From the NCBI RefSeq assembly GCF_000025545.1, contig NC_013889.1, forward strand, positions 2,473,501-2,537,500: a DNA stretch of 64,000 nucleotides, in the 5' to 3' direction. Below the pieces are notes generated by a model. It made no database searches. It had not been told where the DNA came from and worked only from the letters and a program-made list of their open reading frames with translations. Positions 28,559 through 41,131 of the stretch are shown piece by piece (positions within the stretch are counted from its first letter, which is position 1; each line of letters opens with the position of its first letter). The stretch is from Thioalkalivibrio sp. K90mix. GTDB taxonomy: Bacteria > Pseudomonadota > Gammaproteobacteria > Ectothiorhodospirales > Ectothiorhodospiraceae. A program made the position numbers and the translations under genes.

Positions 28559-29455
28559 ATGAGCGACGCCCTGCTGGAAAGCCACATCCCCGATCTCGAC
28601 CTGGTCCATCGCGGCAAGGTGCGTGACCTGTACGCGGTCGATGCAGACCACTGGCTGATGGTCACCACCGACCGCCTGTCGGCCTTTGACGTGATCCTCC
28701 CGACCCCGATCCCGGGCAAGGGGTGCATGCTGACCGCGATTACCGAGTTCTGGATGCACAAGGTCGAACGCGAGCTGGGCATCCCCAACCAGCTGACCGG
28801 CATCCCGCTGGAGCAGGTGGTCCCCGACACGGCGATCCGGGCGCCACTGGAGGGGCGCAGCCTGGTGATTCGCCGGCTCGAGGCGCTGCCGGTGGAAGCG
28901 GTGGTGCGCGGCTACCTGATCGGGTCCGGCTGGAAAGACTACCAGGCCAGCGGCGCGGTCTGCGGCATCCCGCTCCCGCCCGGCCTGGAACTGGCCTCGA
29001 AGCTGCCGGAGGCGATCTTCACCCCCAGCACCAAGGCCGCGGTCGGCGATCACGACGCCAACATCGACTTCGCCACTGTGGTGGAGACGATCGGCGAGGA
29101 ACGGGCCCGACAGGTACGCGATGCCGCACTGGCGATCTACGCGATGGCGCGCGACTACGCGTCCGAGCGCGGGATCATCATCGCGGACACCAAGTTCGAA
29201 TTCGGTGTGGACGCGAACGGGACCCTGCACCTGATCGACGAGGTCCTCACCCCCGATTCCTCGCGCTTCTGGCCGGCCGATCAATACGCGCCGGGTCACA
29301 GCCCCGAGTCCTTCGACAAGCAGTACGTGCGCGACTATCTCGAGACCCTGGACTGGGACAAGACCGCCCCCGGACCCGAGCTGCCGACCGAGGTCGCGGA
29401 GCAAACGGCCGCGCGCTACCGCGAGGCCCTGGAACGCCTGACCCGCGACGCATGA
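28559..29455 (+). CDS. purC: SAICAR synthase
   Basis: This enzyme ligates aspartate to CAIR in purine synthesis, so it acts just after the PurK/PurE steps encoded at 13.9-15.6 kb. The 298-residue protein belongs to the longer, yeast/Bacteroides-like type and shows [46 protein letters not shown] and [21 protein letters not shown] site precedes the ATG. It overlaps bioD by four bases. Confidence 0.95.
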   Translation: MSDALLESHIPDLDLVHRGKVRDLYAVDADHWLMVTTDRLSAFDVILPTPIPGKGCMLTAITEFWMHKVERELGIPNQLTGIPLEQVVPDTAIRAPLEGRSLVIRRLEALPVEAVVRGYLIGSGWKDYQASGAVCGIPLPPGLELASKLPEAIFTPSTKAAVGDHDANIDFATVVETIGEERARQVRDAALAIYAMARDYASERGIIIADTKFEFGVDANGTLHLIDEVLTPDSSRFWPADQYAPGHSPESFDKQYVRDYLETLDWDKTAPGPELPTEVAEQTAARYREALERLTRDA

Positions 29456-30168
29456 TCGGCGTGCCACAAGGCCTGTTCGTTACCGGGAGCGATACCGGGA
29501 TCGGCAAGACCTTTGTCGGCTGCGCCCTGCTGTCAGCATGGCGCGCCGAGGGCCTGGCCCCGCAGCCGCGCAAGCCGGTGGAATCGGGCTGCCCCGAGCG
29601 CGACGGCACGCTGTTCCCCGAGGATGGCGCCGCCCTGACGGCGGCGGCCGGCCTGCCCGCGACGGCCGTGGAGCAGGTGACACCCTGGCGGTTTCCCGAT
29701 GCGCTGGCGCCCGATCAGGCCGCCGCGCGCCAGGGTGTGCGGCTGACGGTTGCGCAACTGGCGCAGGCCTGCGAGACACCGGGTAACGCCCCCCGACTGG
29801 TGGAAGGCGCGGGCGGGTTCTATTCGCCGCTCTGCGGCGATGGCCTGAACGCCGACCTGGCGCAGGCCCTGGGCCTTCCGGTCCTGCTGGTCGCCGAGGA
29901 CCGGCTAGGGGTGCTGAACACCTGCCTGCTGACACTGGAGGCCCTGGAACGTCGTGGCCTGCAACTGGCCGGGATCGTGCTCAACCGGCGCCGCGCCGAT
30001 ACCGATGCCCTGCTGGACAACGCCGGGGCGCTGACCCGGTACACGGCCGCGCCGATCCTGTCGCTGCCGGAGGGGATAGCCCCACAGGACGCGACTCAGA
30101 AGCTCTCGATCTGGAAGTCGTCCTGGCGGATGCCGCCCTCGCCCGGCGTCACTTCGTCCAGGGTCTGA
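29452..30168 (+). CDS. bioD: Dethiobiotin synthetase
   Basis: This enzyme closes the ureido ring of dethiobiotin in biotin synthesis. The 238-residue protein has the P-loop [17 protein letters not shown], the KPVESG segment, [11 protein letters not shown] and a C-terminal LNRR region. The ATG shares ATGA with the purC stop. No other bio gene is near. The last 24 codons overlap the end of the convergent SYLF gene by 73 bp, and the tail after about residue 212 looks unlike the family, so the C-terminus may be a recent read-through extension. Confidence 0.9.
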   Translation: MIGVPQGLFVTGSDTGIGKTFVGCALLSAWRAEGLAPQPRKPVESGCPERDGTLFPEDGAALTAAAGLPATAVEQVTPWRFPDALAPDQAAARQGVRLTVAQLAQACETPGNAPRLVEGAGGFYSPLCGDGLNADLAQALGLPVLLVAEDRLGVLNTCLLTLEALERRGLQLAGIVLNRRRADTDALLDNAGALTRYTAAPILSLPEGIAPQDATQKLSIWKSSWRMPPSPGVTSSRV

Positions 30169-30899
30169 TCCGGGCGCATGGCACCATTCCCGCTCTCCGG
30201 CTCGGCGGCCTCACCGGACTGACGGAACGAGGCCAGCAGATCACGCAGCTCGCGCGTCCCGGCGTGATCCACACGTCGGCTTTCGATGATGTGCACCGGC
30301 CGCTGCGCCTCGCCGTAGTACGCCTCGTTGAAGTCGTCGCGCACAGTCAGGCGCGAGCCGGACAGGCTCATCCCCAGGTAGGCCCCACGCGAGCGGGAAT
30401 AGGTCAGAAAGTCGGCCGTCGGGGTGGAGCCACGCCCGGCCCCGACCGGACCGGCGGCAACGGAGGCGTCGGCGCCGAGACGAATGGCGGAACCGAACAT
30501 CGAATCAACTGCATCCTGGGTACGTGCGACCATCACGACCTCGGCGGCATCCCCCCCGAACTGCATGCCAAAACTGATCGACCCCAGCGAATAGAAGGCA
30601 ACCGGTGAGTAGTCGCCCTTGTCCTCGTCCCAGGCGAGGAACACACCCATGCCCCCGGAGCCCCCGATCAGGAAGGCACCACGCCCGATACGCGGAAAGA
30701 TCACGACACCTCGAGCGGTACGCAGATCTTCCTGCAGGTGTTCATATTCGGGGTGCGTGGCCAGACGCTCCAGCGTGACCTTCGCCCGATCGACGATGTC
30801 CTGCGGGTCAACCTCGCGGCTGAACGGGTTGGCGTGGGCAGTGGCGGACAGCGCAGCCACCACCAGCGCGGTCAGGCAAAGATGGATCAGTCGCTGCAT
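30096..30899 (-). CDS. Exported SYLF-domain (YSC84-like) lipid-binding protein
   Basis: This 267-residue protein has a Sec signal peptide (cleavage after TAHA, residue 23) and a SYLF/Ysc84 domain (about 65-205) with RTARGVVIFPRIGRGAFLIG and YSLGSISFGMQFGGDAAEV. Eukaryotic SYLF domains bind phosphoinositides; bacterial ones are secreted or periplasmic with unknown roles. The C-terminal 50 residues are low-complexity and acidic, and their codons overlap the convergent bioD 3' end. It starts 91 bp from the fba stop, beyond a terminator. Confidence 0.8.
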   Translation of the reverse strand: MQRLIHLCLTALVVAALSATAHANPFSREVDPQDIVDRAKVTLERLATHPEYEHLQEDLRTARGVVIFPRIGRGAFLIGGSGGMGVFLAWDEDKGDYSPVAFYSLGSISFGMQFGGDAAEVVMVARTQDAVDSMFGSAIRLGADASVAAGPVGAGRGSTPTADFLTYSRSRGAYLGMSLSGSRLTVRDDFNEAYYGEAQRPVHIIESRRVDHAGTRELRDLLASFRQSGEAAEPESGNGAMRPDQTLDEVTPGEGGIRQDDFQIESF

Positions 30900-30940
30900 T
30901 GGATAAACGCTCCGGATTGATCGGAATTGGCGACATGATC

Positions 30941-30971
30941 GCATAAAAAAAGGGGGCCGAAGCCCCCTTTT
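30941..30971 (-). terminator. Intrinsic terminator after fba
   Basis: On the minus strand GGGGGC, a TTCG tetraloop and GCCCCC form a stem extended by A-T pairs and followed by a run of seven T. It is a textbook Rho-independent terminator ending the tkt-gap-pgk-pyk-fba cluster; the A-rich side could also act weakly on the plus strand. Confidence 0.92.
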
Positions 30972-30990
30972 CCGTGCTGCGATCCGCAGA

Positions 30991-32055
30991 TCAGTTGACC
31001 TTGGGATCCAGCTCGCCGCTCTTGTAGCGAGCGACCATGTCGTCCAGCGAGACCGGCTTGATCTTGGACGCCATGCCGGCGCAACCGAAGGCCTCAAAGC
31101 GGGCCTTGCAGATGTCCTTCATGGCCGCGGTGGAGGCCTTCAGGAACTTGCGGGGATCGAATTCCTTCGGGTTCTCCGCCAGGAACTTGCGCACCGCGCC
31201 GGTGGAGGCCATGCGCAGGTCGGTGTCGATATTGACCTTGCGCACGCCGTGCTTGATGCCTTCCTGGATCTCTTCAACCGGCACGCCATAGGTCTCGCCC
31301 ATGTCGCCACCGTAGTTGTTGATGATCTGCAGCCATTCCTGCGGCACCGAGGACGAACCGTGCATGACCAGATGGGTATCCGGAATGCGGTTGTGGATCT
31401 CCTTGATGCGCTCGATGGCGAGGATGTCCCCGGTCGGCGGACGGGTGAACTTGTAGGCGCCGTGCGAGGTACCGATGGCGATCGCCAGGGCGTCGCACTT
31501 GGTGTTCTTCACGAAGTCGGCCGCCTCGTCCGGATCGGTCAGCAGCTGGTCGTGGGACAGCTTGCCTTCGGCACCGGAACCGTCTTCCTCACCGGCCATG
31601 CCGGTTTCCAGCGAACCCAGGCAGCCCAGTTCGCCTTCCACGGACACGCCGCAGGAATGCGCCATCTCGGCGACCTTGGCGGTCACGTCACGGTTGTAGT
31701 CGTAGCTGGCCGGAGTCTTCATGTCGGGCATCAGCGAGCCGTCCATCATCACCGAGGTGAAGCCGGACTGGATCGAGCGCAGGCAGACCGCGGGCTCGGA
31801 GCCGTGGTCCTGGTGCAGGACGATCGGGATGTCCGGGTACTGCTCGGCGGCGGCCTCGATCATGCGACGCAGGAAGGGCTCGCCGGCGTACTTGCGCGCA
31901 CCGGCCGAGGCCTGAATGATCACTGGAGAGTCGACCTCGGCGGCCGCTTCCATGATCGAATGGATCTGTTCCATGTTGTTCGCGTTGTAGGCCGGCATGC
32001 CGTAGCCATGCTCGGCGGCATGGTCCAGCAGTTGGCGAAGGGAGATCAGTGCCAT
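30991..32055 (-). CDS. fba: Class II fructose-bisphosphate aldolase
   Basis: This zinc aldolase splits or makes fructose 1,6-bisphosphate. The 354-residue protein is the Calvin-cycle-associated (CbbA-like) type: [14 protein letters not shown], zinc His in [22 protein letters not shown], the zinc His in [10 protein letters not shown] and [19 protein letters not shown] precedes the ATG closely. It is the last gene of the carbon cluster and also can act on sedoheptulose bisphosphate in some autotrophs. Confidence 0.95.
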   Translation of the reverse strand: MALISLRQLLDHAAEHGYGMPAYNANNMEQIHSIMEAAAEVDSPVIIQASAGARKYAGEPFLRRMIEAAAEQYPDIPIVLHQDHGSEPAVCLRSIQSGFTSVMMDGSLMPDMKTPASYDYNRDVTAKVAEMAHSCGVSVEGELGCLGSLETGMAGEEDGSGAEGKLSHDQLLTDPDEAADFVKNTKCDALAIAIGTSHGAYKFTRPPTGDILAIERIKEIHNRIPDTHLVMHGSSSVPQEWLQIINNYGGDMGETYGVPVEEIQEGIKHGVRKVNIDTDLRMASTGAVRKFLAENPKEFDPRKFLKASTAAMKDICKARFEAFGCAGMASKIKPVSLDDMVARYKSGELDPKVN

Positions 32056-32124
32056 GGGTTCCTCCTTAACGGGATCGGACTGACGTAGTAAAAAATCTTG
32101 GGATTGTCAGGGGGCCGCGTCGGC

Positions 32125-33555
32125 TCACAGCTCGTCGCCAACGCGCACGATCTTCATGGCGTTGGTGCCGCCATGCTCGCCCTGCAAATCACCCTTGGTA
32201 ATGATAACCAGCCCGCCATCCTGCACGACGCCCTCGGCCCGGAGCAAGTTGACCGCCTCACGGTTCAGGCTCTCGTGGCTTTCGGGGATCGGTTCCAGGA
32301 TCCGGGGATATACCCCGCGATAGAGCGTCATACGGCGGCTGGTGGACTCGTGCTGGGTGAGCGCGTAGATCGGGATACCGGAGCTGATACGCGACATCCA
32401 CAGGGCCGTGGAACCGGATTCGGTCAGCGCAGCAATGGCCGCCACGTCCAGGTGATTGGCCGTGTACATCGTGGCCATCGCGATGGCCTCGTCCACGCGG
32501 CCAAAGGTCGAATCCATGCGGTGATCCGACTGGCGCGCGGCGCGCTGACGCTCGGCGGCCTCGCAAATCCGGTCCATGCTCTCGACCACGCGCGCCGGAT
32601 AGCGACCCGTCGCGGTCTCGCCGGAGAGCATCACCGCGTCCGTGCCGTCGAGCACCGCGTTGGCCACGTCGAAGACCTCGGCTCGCGTCGGGATGGGGTT
32701 CTGGATCATGGTCTCCATCATCTGGGTCGCCGTGATGACCAGACGATTGAGGGTGCGCGCCCGCGAGATCAGGGTCTTCTGCACGCCGGGCAGCTCGGCA
32801 TCACCGATCTCCACGCCGAGGTCCCCGCGCGCGATCATGATGACCTCGGAGGCGGCGATGATCTCGTCGATCACCTCCAGGGCCTCGGAACGCTCGATCT
32901 TCGCGCAGATACCGGCCTCCCAGCCGGCGTCCTTCAGCAGGCTGCGCGCCAGGTGCAGGTCCTGCGCGGAACGCGGGAAGGAGACGGCCAGGTAGTCCAC
33001 CTGCAGCTCGGCCGCCAGACGGATATCCTCGCGGTCCTTGTCGGTGATCGCGGGGGCGGACAGGCCGCCGCCCTGGCGGTTGATGCCCTTGTTGTTGGAC
33101 AGCTCGCCCCCGACCACGACGGTCGTCTCGATGCGCGCCCCGTTGACGGCGATCACCTTGAGCACAATGCGTCCGTCATCCAGCAGAAGGATGTCGTCGG
33201 GACGCACGTCCTGCGGCAGCTCCTTGTAGGTCAGCCCGACCTGGGTCCCATCCCCGGCGTCGCGATCCAGGTCCCCGTCCAGCGCGAAGGATGCGCCCTC
33301 CTGGAGCTGGACCCGGCCTTCGCGAAAGCGGTCGATGCGGATCTTCGGGCCCTGCAGATCGCCAAGCACCCCAACGCAGCGACCCGCCCGATCCGCCGCG
33401 GCGCGCAGGCGTGCGAGGCGGGCACGGTGGTCATCCGGGTCGCCATGCGAGAAGTTCAGCCGAACCACATCCACGCCGGCCCGGATGATGACCTCCATGG
33501 CCTCGTCGGTATCCGTGGCCGGCCCGAGGGTGGCCACGATCTTGGTACGTCTCAT
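32125..33555 (-). CDS. pyk: Pyruvate kinase
   Basis: This enzyme transfers phosphate from phosphoenolpyruvate to ADP. The 476-residue protein shows the N-terminal MRRTKIVATLGPATDTDEAM, the ADP/metal motif KIERSEALEVIDEIIAASE, MIARGDLGVEIG and TATQMMETMIQNPIPTRAE, plus DAVMLSGETATGRYP. An effector-binding C-domain is present. A 530-codon open frame on the opposite strand is its shadow. Confidence 0.96.
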   Translation of the reverse strand: MRRTKIVATLGPATDTDEAMEVIIRAGVDVVRLNFSHGDPDDHRARLARLRAAADRAGRCVGVLGDLQGPKIRIDRFREGRVQLQEGASFALDGDLDRDAGDGTQVGLTYKELPQDVRPDDILLLDDGRIVLKVIAVNGARIETTVVVGGELSNNKGINRQGGGLSAPAITDKDREDIRLAAELQVDYLAVSFPRSAQDLHLARSLLKDAGWEAGICAKIERSEALEVIDEIIAASEVIMIARGDLGVEIGDAELPGVQKTLISRARTLNRLVITATQMMETMIQNPIPTRAEVFDVANAVLDGTDAVMLSGETATGRYPARVVESMDRICEAAERQRAARQSDHRMDSTFGRVDEAIAMATMYTANHLDVAAIAALTESGSTALWMSRISSGIPIYALTQHESTSRRMTLYRGVYPRILEPIPESHESLNREAVNLLRAEGVVQDGGLVIITKGDLQGEHGGTNAMKIVRVGDEL

Positions 33556-33592
33556 CCGCGTCGCTCTCCGTCAGCGGAGAGCGCGCCGGGCA

Positions 33593-34771
33593 TCAGCCGC
33601 GGGCGCGCTCTTCCAGGATGGCGACGGCCGGCAGGGTCTTGCCTTCCAGGAACTCGAGGAAGGCACCACCACCGGTGGAGATGTAGCTGATGCGATCGGC
33701 CAGGTTGTACTTGTCGATCGCGGCCAGGGTGTCACCACCGCCGGCGATGGAGAACGCATTGCTCTCGGCAATGGCCTCGCCCAGGGCCTTGGTACCGGCG
33801 GCGAACTGGTCGAACTCGAACACGCCGACGGGGCCGTTCCAGACGATGGTGCCGGCGTTGCGCAGGGCCTCGGCGTAGGTCGCCGCGGTCTCGGGACCGA
33901 CGTCGAAGATCATGTCGTCATCGGCCACGGCATCGACCGACTTGGTCTCGGCCGGGGTCGACTCGGAGAATTCCTTGCCCACGGTCACGTCGGTCGGCAC
34001 CGGGATCTCGCCGCCCTTGGCGCGGGCCGCCTCCATCAGGCGCTTGGACTCGTCGACCAGGTCCGCCTCGTACAGCGATTTGCCAACACCGTGGCCCTGG
34101 GCCGCGATGAAGGTGTTGGCGATGCCGCCGCCGACGATCAGCTGATCCACTACGTTGGACAGCGACTCCAGCACGGTCAGCTTGGTCGAGACCTTGGAGC
34201 CGCCGACGATGGCCACCAGCGGGCGCTTCGGGGTCTCCAGGGCCTTGCCCAGGGCCTCCAGCTCCTTGGCCAGCAGCGGACCGGCGCAGGCCTGCGGGGC
34301 AAACTTCGCCACGCCGTGGGTCGAGGCCTGGGCGCGGTGGGCCGTACCGAAGGCATCCATCACGAACACGTCGCACAGGGCCGCGTACTTCTTCGCCAGC
34401 GCCTCGTCGTCCTTCTTCTCGCCCGCATTGAAGCGGACGTTTTCGAGCAGGATGACCTCGCCCGGCTTGGCGTCCACACCGTCGAGGTAGTCCCGTACCA
34501 GACGCACCTCGCGGCCCAGCAGACCGGCCATGTGCTCGGCGACCGGGGCCAGGGAATCCTCTTCGGAGAACTCGCCCTCGGTCGGGCGGCCGAGGTGCGA
34601 CATCAGCATCACCGCGGCGCCGGCGTCCAGCGCCTTCTGCACGGTCTCCAGGCTCGCACGGATACGCGCGTCGGAGGTGACCTTGCCGCCTTTCACCGGC
34701 ACGTTCAGGTCCTGGCGCACCAGCACACGGCGGCCATTCAGGTCGAGATCGGTCATCTTGATGACAGACAT
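33593..34771 (-). CDS. pgk: Phosphoglycerate kinase
   Basis: This 392-residue kinase exchanges phosphate between 1,3-bisphosphoglycerate and ADP. Motifs are [53 protein letters not shown] and the C-terminal [14 protein letters not shown]. The start is the ATG at 34771 with AGAGG upstream; the longer reading to 34870 crosses a hairpin and is rejected. Two hairpins in the gap behind gap (34813-34903) may lower its expression relative to gap. Confidence 0.96.
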   Translation of the reverse strand: MSVIKMTDLDLNGRRVLVRQDLNVPVKGGKVTSDARIRASLETVQKALDAGAAVMLMSHLGRPTEGEFSEEDSLAPVAEHMAGLLGREVRLVRDYLDGVDAKPGEVILLENVRFNAGEKKDDEALAKKYAALCDVFVMDAFGTAHRAQASTHGVAKFAPQACAGPLLAKELEALGKALETPKRPLVAIVGGSKVSTKLTVLESLSNVVDQLIVGGGIANTFIAAQGHGVGKSLYEADLVDESKRLMEAARAKGGEIPVPTDVTVGKEFSESTPAETKSVDAVADDDMIFDVGPETAATYAEALRNAGTIVWNGPVGVFEFDQFAAGTKALGEAIAESNAFSIAGGGDTLAAIDKYNLADRISYISTGGGAFLEFLEGKTLPAVAILEERARG

Positions 34772-34812
34772 GGGAGTACCTCTCGAAATTCGGTTGAAAA
34801 GAAAAAGGCTTC

Positions 34813-34838
34813 GGGCGAGCCCCGTTCGGGGCTCGCCC
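34813..34838 (-). terminator. Hairpin in the pgk leader
   Basis: A perfect 11-bp stem, GGGCGAGCCCC and GGGGCTCGCCC with a 4-base loop, lies 42 bases before the pgk ATG. On the minus strand it is followed by GAAGCCTTTTTC. It may be a terminator, an attenuator or an mRNA-stabilising hairpin between gap and pgk. Confidence 0.55.
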
Positions 34839-34875
34839 CAGGCCTCTGGTCCCCGGTCAACCCGGGACAAGGAAA

Positions 34876-34903
34876 ACGGCCGGGCCCGCGAGGACCCGGC
34901 CGT
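34876..34903 (-). terminator. Intrinsic terminator just after gap
   Basis: The stem ACGGCCGGG/CCCGGCCGT lies six bases after the gap stop on the minus strand and is followed by TTTTCC. It probably gives partial termination, leaving more gap than pgk message. Confidence 0.6.
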
Positions 34904-34909
34904 CAGGCC

Positions 34910-37958
<3,049 letters not shown>

Positions 37959-38267
37959 GCTGAACTCCTGCTCTTTCGAAATAGTGTTGGGTTCGGCTGG
38001 CGGCGATCAGCGGCGCGGGGCGCCAGCGGCGGCCAGACCCGGACAGGTCGACCGATCGAGGGCACACAGATCCTGCCGGCGCTCAAAGACACGGAATGGC
38101 CCGAGCAGCCCCAGCAAAGGCGATGCATTTTGGCCACTTTCCGCGATCGGGGCAAGTCGGTGCCAGAGCGCACCAGAACGCGGTCTCGACGGGATTCGTG
38201 CGCCCCGGGGCCCCACAAACACCGGGAGGGGGGGCTTAGAAAATCTCGTCGAGTTGCGTTACAGTAC
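37959..38267. other. Divergent tkt-metK intergenic region
   Basis: This stretch between tkt and the metK leader hairpin carries no supported gene. It should hold the promoters of both tkt and metK, but I could not fix a convincing -35/-10 pair. Confidence 0.5.
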
Positions 38268-38302
38268 GGGTCGTTTTGCGCAAAACTAAATCGAAACGAC
38301 CC
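38268..38302 (+). promoter_or_regulatory. Palindromic element in the metK 5' region
   Basis: GGGTCGTTT and AAACGACCC form a perfect 9-bp inverted repeat around a 17-base loop, ending 15 bases before the metK ATG. A second, overlapping perfect palindrome, TTTTGCGCAAAA (38274-38285), competes with its left arm. It has no T-run and does not match a SAM riboswitch I know. It could be an operator or a translation-control hairpin. Confidence 0.4.
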
Positions 38303-38317
38303 ACAAAGGAACGCCTA

Positions 38318-39490
38318 ATGTCCAACGATTACATCTTCACCTCGGAATCGGTTTCCGCGGGCCATCCCGACAAGATGGCCGACCTGGTCTCCGACACCAT
38401 CGTCGACGCCATCATCGAGCAGGACCCGCATGCGCGTATCGCCTGCGAGACCGCCACCAAGACCGGCATGGTCATGCTGCTGGGCGAGATCACCACTGGC
38501 GCGCAGATCGACTACGAAAAGCTGGTGCGCGAGACGGTCTGCGAGATCGGCTACAACGATTCCGACGTCGGCTTCGACGGCAAGACCTGCGCCGTGCTGA
38601 ACGTGCTGGGTGAACAGTCCCAGGACATCGCCATGGGTGTGGACCGCGACGTCTCCGACCGCGCCACCCAGGGCGCCGGTGACCAGGGCCTGATGTTCGG
38701 CTACGCCGCGCGCGAAACCGATACCCTGATGCCCGCCCCGATCTTCTACGCCCACAAGATGGTGCGTATCCAGTCCGAACTGATGAAGAGCGGCAAGCTG
38801 CCGTGGCTGCGCCCGGACGCCAAGTCCCAGGTCTCGCTGCGCTACGAAGACGGCAAGCCGGCCGGCCTGGACGCGGTGGTCCTGTCCACCCAACACAGCC
38901 CGGACATCTCGCAGAAGGACCTGAAGGAAGCGATCTACGAAGAGATCTTCAAGAAGGTGCTGCCGAACGAATGGCTGAGCCAGGTCTCGGATGACAAGAT
39001 TCACATCAACCCGACCGGCAAGTTCGAGATCGGGGGCCCGGTGGGTGACGCCGGTCTGACCGGCCGCAAGATCATCGTCGACACCTACGGCGGCATGGCC
39101 CGTCACGGTGGTGGCGCGTTCTCCGGCAAGGACCCGTCCAAGGTGGACCGTTCCGCCGCCTACGCCGGCCGCTACGTGGCCAAGAACATCGTCGCCGCCG
39201 GCCTGGCCGACAAGTGCGAGATCCAGGTTTCCTACGCCATCGGCGTGGCCGAGCCGACCTCGATCACCGTCGACACCTTCGGCACCGGCAAGGTCGACGA
39301 TCGCAAGATCGAAGGCTTCGTGCGCGAAGTGTTTGATCTGCGCCCGTGGGGCCTGATCCAGATGATGGATCTGCTGCGCCCGATCTACAAGGCGACCGCC
39401 GCCTATGGTCACTTCGGCCGCGAAGACGTCGACCTCCCCTGGGAGCGCACCGACAAGGCCGAGGAACTCAAGAAGATGGCGGGCCTCTAA
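38318..39490 (+). CDS. metK: S-adenosylmethionine synthetase
   Basis: This enzyme makes S-adenosylmethionine from methionine and ATP. The 390-residue protein has [15 protein letters not shown], the glycine-rich loop [13 protein letters not shown] and the signature [19 protein letters not shown]. The start is the ATG at 38318 with AAGGA seven bases upstream; a TTG reading from 38276 lies inside the leader hairpin and is rejected. SAM made here feeds SpeD, RimO and the methyltransferases, and its by-product SAH is handled by ahcY downstream. Confidence 0.97.
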   Translation: MSNDYIFTSESVSAGHPDKMADLVSDTIVDAIIEQDPHARIACETATKTGMVMLLGEITTGAQIDYEKLVRETVCEIGYNDSDVGFDGKTCAVLNVLGEQSQDIAMGVDRDVSDRATQGAGDQGLMFGYAARETDTLMPAPIFYAHKMVRIQSELMKSGKLPWLRPDAKSQVSLRYEDGKPAGLDAVVLSTQHSPDISQKDLKEAIYEEIFKKVLPNEWLSQVSDDKIHINPTGKFEIGGPVGDAGLTGRKIIVDTYGGMARHGGGAFSGKDPSKVDRSAAYAGRYVAKNIVAAGLADKCEIQVSYAIGVAEPTSITVDTFGTGKVDDRKIEGFVREVFDLRPWGLIQMMDLLRPIYKATAAYGHFGREDVDLPWERTDKAEELKKMAGL

Positions 39491-39517
39491 ACAGACCCCT
39501 ATTTGGTAAGCGAAATA

Positions 39518-39572
39518 CCCATCCGGCTGAGGAGCGCTGCAGCGGTTTAACCGTCAGGCTCAGCCGGATGTC
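39518..39572 (+). ncRNA. SAH riboswitch controlling ahcY
   Basis: The leader matches the S-adenosylhomocysteine riboswitch (ahcY motif). The outer helix pairs CATCCGGCTGAG with CTCAGCCGGATG; inside lies the invariant core GAGGAGCGCTGCA, then a CGG/CCG stem and TCAGGCTC. The family binds SAH tightly and rejects SAM, and normally switches genes on when SAH builds up. It ends about 51 bases before ahcY; downstream expression-platform bases are not included. Confidence 0.92.
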
Positions 39573-39623
39573 CCCCTGAAACGTGAACACGGCGCTCATC
39601 CAGATAACCGGAGAAGTTGATCC

Positions 39624-41036
39624 ATGAATGCTGTGATGAACGACAAGAAAACGACCGATTACGTCGTCAAGGACATCAACCTTGCCGAATTCGGCCGCAA
39701 GGAAATTGCGATCGCCGAGACCGAAATGCCCGGTCTGATCCAGACCCGCGAAGAGTTCGCGGCCTCCAAGCCGCTGAAGGGCGCCAAGATTGCCGGCTCC
39801 CTGCACATGACCATCCAGACCGCGGTTCTGATCCAGACCCTGGAAGCCCTGGGCGCCGACGTGCGCTGGGCCTCCTGCAACATCTACTCCACCCAGGACC
39901 ACGCCGCGGCCGCGATTGCCGACAACGGCACCCCGGTCTTCGCCGTGAAGGGCGAGACCCTGGAAGAGTACTGGGACTACTGCCACCGCATCTTCGAATT
40001 CGACGGCGGCGCCAACATGATCCTGGACGACGGCGGTGACGCCACTCTGCTCCTGCACATCGGTGCCAAGGCCGAGAAGGACCAGTCCGTCATCTCCAAC
40101 CCGGAGAACGAAGAAGAGATCGCCCTGTTTGCCTCGATCAAGGATCGCCTGGCCAAGCAGCCGAACTGGTACTCCGAGCAGCTCGCCAAGATCAAGGGCG
40201 TGACCGAAGAGACCACCACCGGTGTCCATCGCCTGTACCAGATGGCGAAGGACGGCGAGCTGGCCTTCCCGGCGATCAACGTCAACGACTCGGTCACCAA
40301 GTCCAAGTTCGACAACCTGTACGGCTGCCGCGAGTCCACCGTGGACTCCATCAAGCGCGCCACCGACGTGATGATCGCGGGCAAGATCGCCGTGGTCGCC
40401 GGTTATGGTGACGTCGGCAAGGGTGCCGCCCAGTCGCTGGCCGGCCTGGGTGCCACCGTGTGGATCACCGAGATCGACCCGATCTGCGCCCTGCAGGCCT
40501 CGATGGAAGGCTTCCGCGTGGTCACGATGGACGAGGCCGCCGACAAGGCCGAGATCTTCGTTACCGCCACCGGTAACAAGGACGTGATCACCGAAGATCA
40601 CATGACTCGCATGAAGGATCAGGCCATCGTCTGCAACATCGGTCACTTCGACTCCGAGATCGCCGTGGCCGCGATGCGCAAGTACGAGTGGGAGAACATC
40701 AAGCCGCAGGTTGACCACATCATCCTGCCGAACGGCAACCGGATCATCATGCTGGCCGAAGGCCGCCTGGTGAACCTGGGCTGCGGCACCGGCCATCCGA
40801 GCTTCGTGATGTCCAACTCCTTCACCAACCAGACCCTGGCCCAGATCGAGCTGTGGACGAAGGGTGACCAGTACGACAAGAACGTCTACGTGCTGCCGAA
40901 GCACCTGGACGAGAAGGTCGCGCAGCTGCATCTGAAGAAGCTGGGTGCCAACCTGACCCGTCTGACCGACGAACAGGCCAAGTACCTGGGTCTGCCGGTG
41001 GATGGCCCGTTCAAGCCGGAACACTACCGCTACTGA
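39624..41036 (+). CDS. ahcY: S-adenosylhomocysteine hydrolase
   Basis: This NAD enzyme splits SAH to adenosine and homocysteine. The 470-residue protein shows [14 protein letters not shown], the insert-bearing bacterial form, [36 protein letters not shown], the NAD motif [13 protein letters not shown] and the C-terminal KPEHYRY. It is under the SAH riboswitch, and homocysteine can then be methylated using methyl-folate from MetF. A GGAG site lies ten bases upstream of the ATG; a second ATG at 39636 is possible. Confidence 0.97.
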   Translation: MNAVMNDKKTTDYVVKDINLAEFGRKEIAIAETEMPGLIQTREEFAASKPLKGAKIAGSLHMTIQTAVLIQTLEALGADVRWASCNIYSTQDHAAAAIADNGTPVFAVKGETLEEYWDYCHRIFEFDGGANMILDDGGDATLLLHIGAKAEKDQSVISNPENEEEIALFASIKDRLAKQPNWYSEQLAKIKGVTEETTTGVHRLYQMAKDGELAFPAINVNDSVTKSKFDNLYGCRESTVDSIKRATDVMIAGKIAVVAGYGDVGKGAAQSLAGLGATVWITEIDPICALQASMEGFRVVTMDEAADKAEIFVTATGNKDVITEDHMTRMKDQAIVCNIGHFDSEIAVAAMRKYEWENIKPQVDHIILPNGNRIIMLAEGRLVNLGCGTGHPSFVMSNSFTNQTLAQIELWTKGDQYDKNVYVLPKHLDEKVAQLHLKKLGANLTRLTDEQAKYLGLPVDGPFKPEHYRY

Positions 41037-41080
41037 TCGGCCAGCCTCACATTTCAATTCGTTGTTAATGTGAACGCCGG

Positions 41081-41117
41081 GGCGGGCCGCATGTTCGTGC
41101 GGTCCGCCTTCTTTTTG
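41081..41117 (+). terminator. Intrinsic terminator or attenuator before metF
   Basis: GGCGGGCCGCA and TGCGGTCCGCC pair (one G-U) around a 6-base loop and are followed by TTCTTTTTG. It ends only 14 bases before the metF ATG, so it either separates ahcY from metF or acts as an attenuator in the metF leader. Confidence 0.85.
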
Positions 41118-41131
41118 TCTGGAGGACAAAC

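Noticed and set aside
27005-29467. 820-codon open frame on the minus strand
   Set aside because: Shadow of rimO and purC, both of which have clear motifs on the plus strand.
32098-33690. 530-codon open frame on the plus strand
   Set aside because: It runs fully antisense to pyk, whose protein has all family motifs; long antisense frames are expected in this high-GC DNA.
38276-38317. Alternative TTG start adding 14 residues to MetK
   Set aside because: It lies in the leader palindrome, and the ATG at 38318 has a good ribosome site and matches the family N-terminus.
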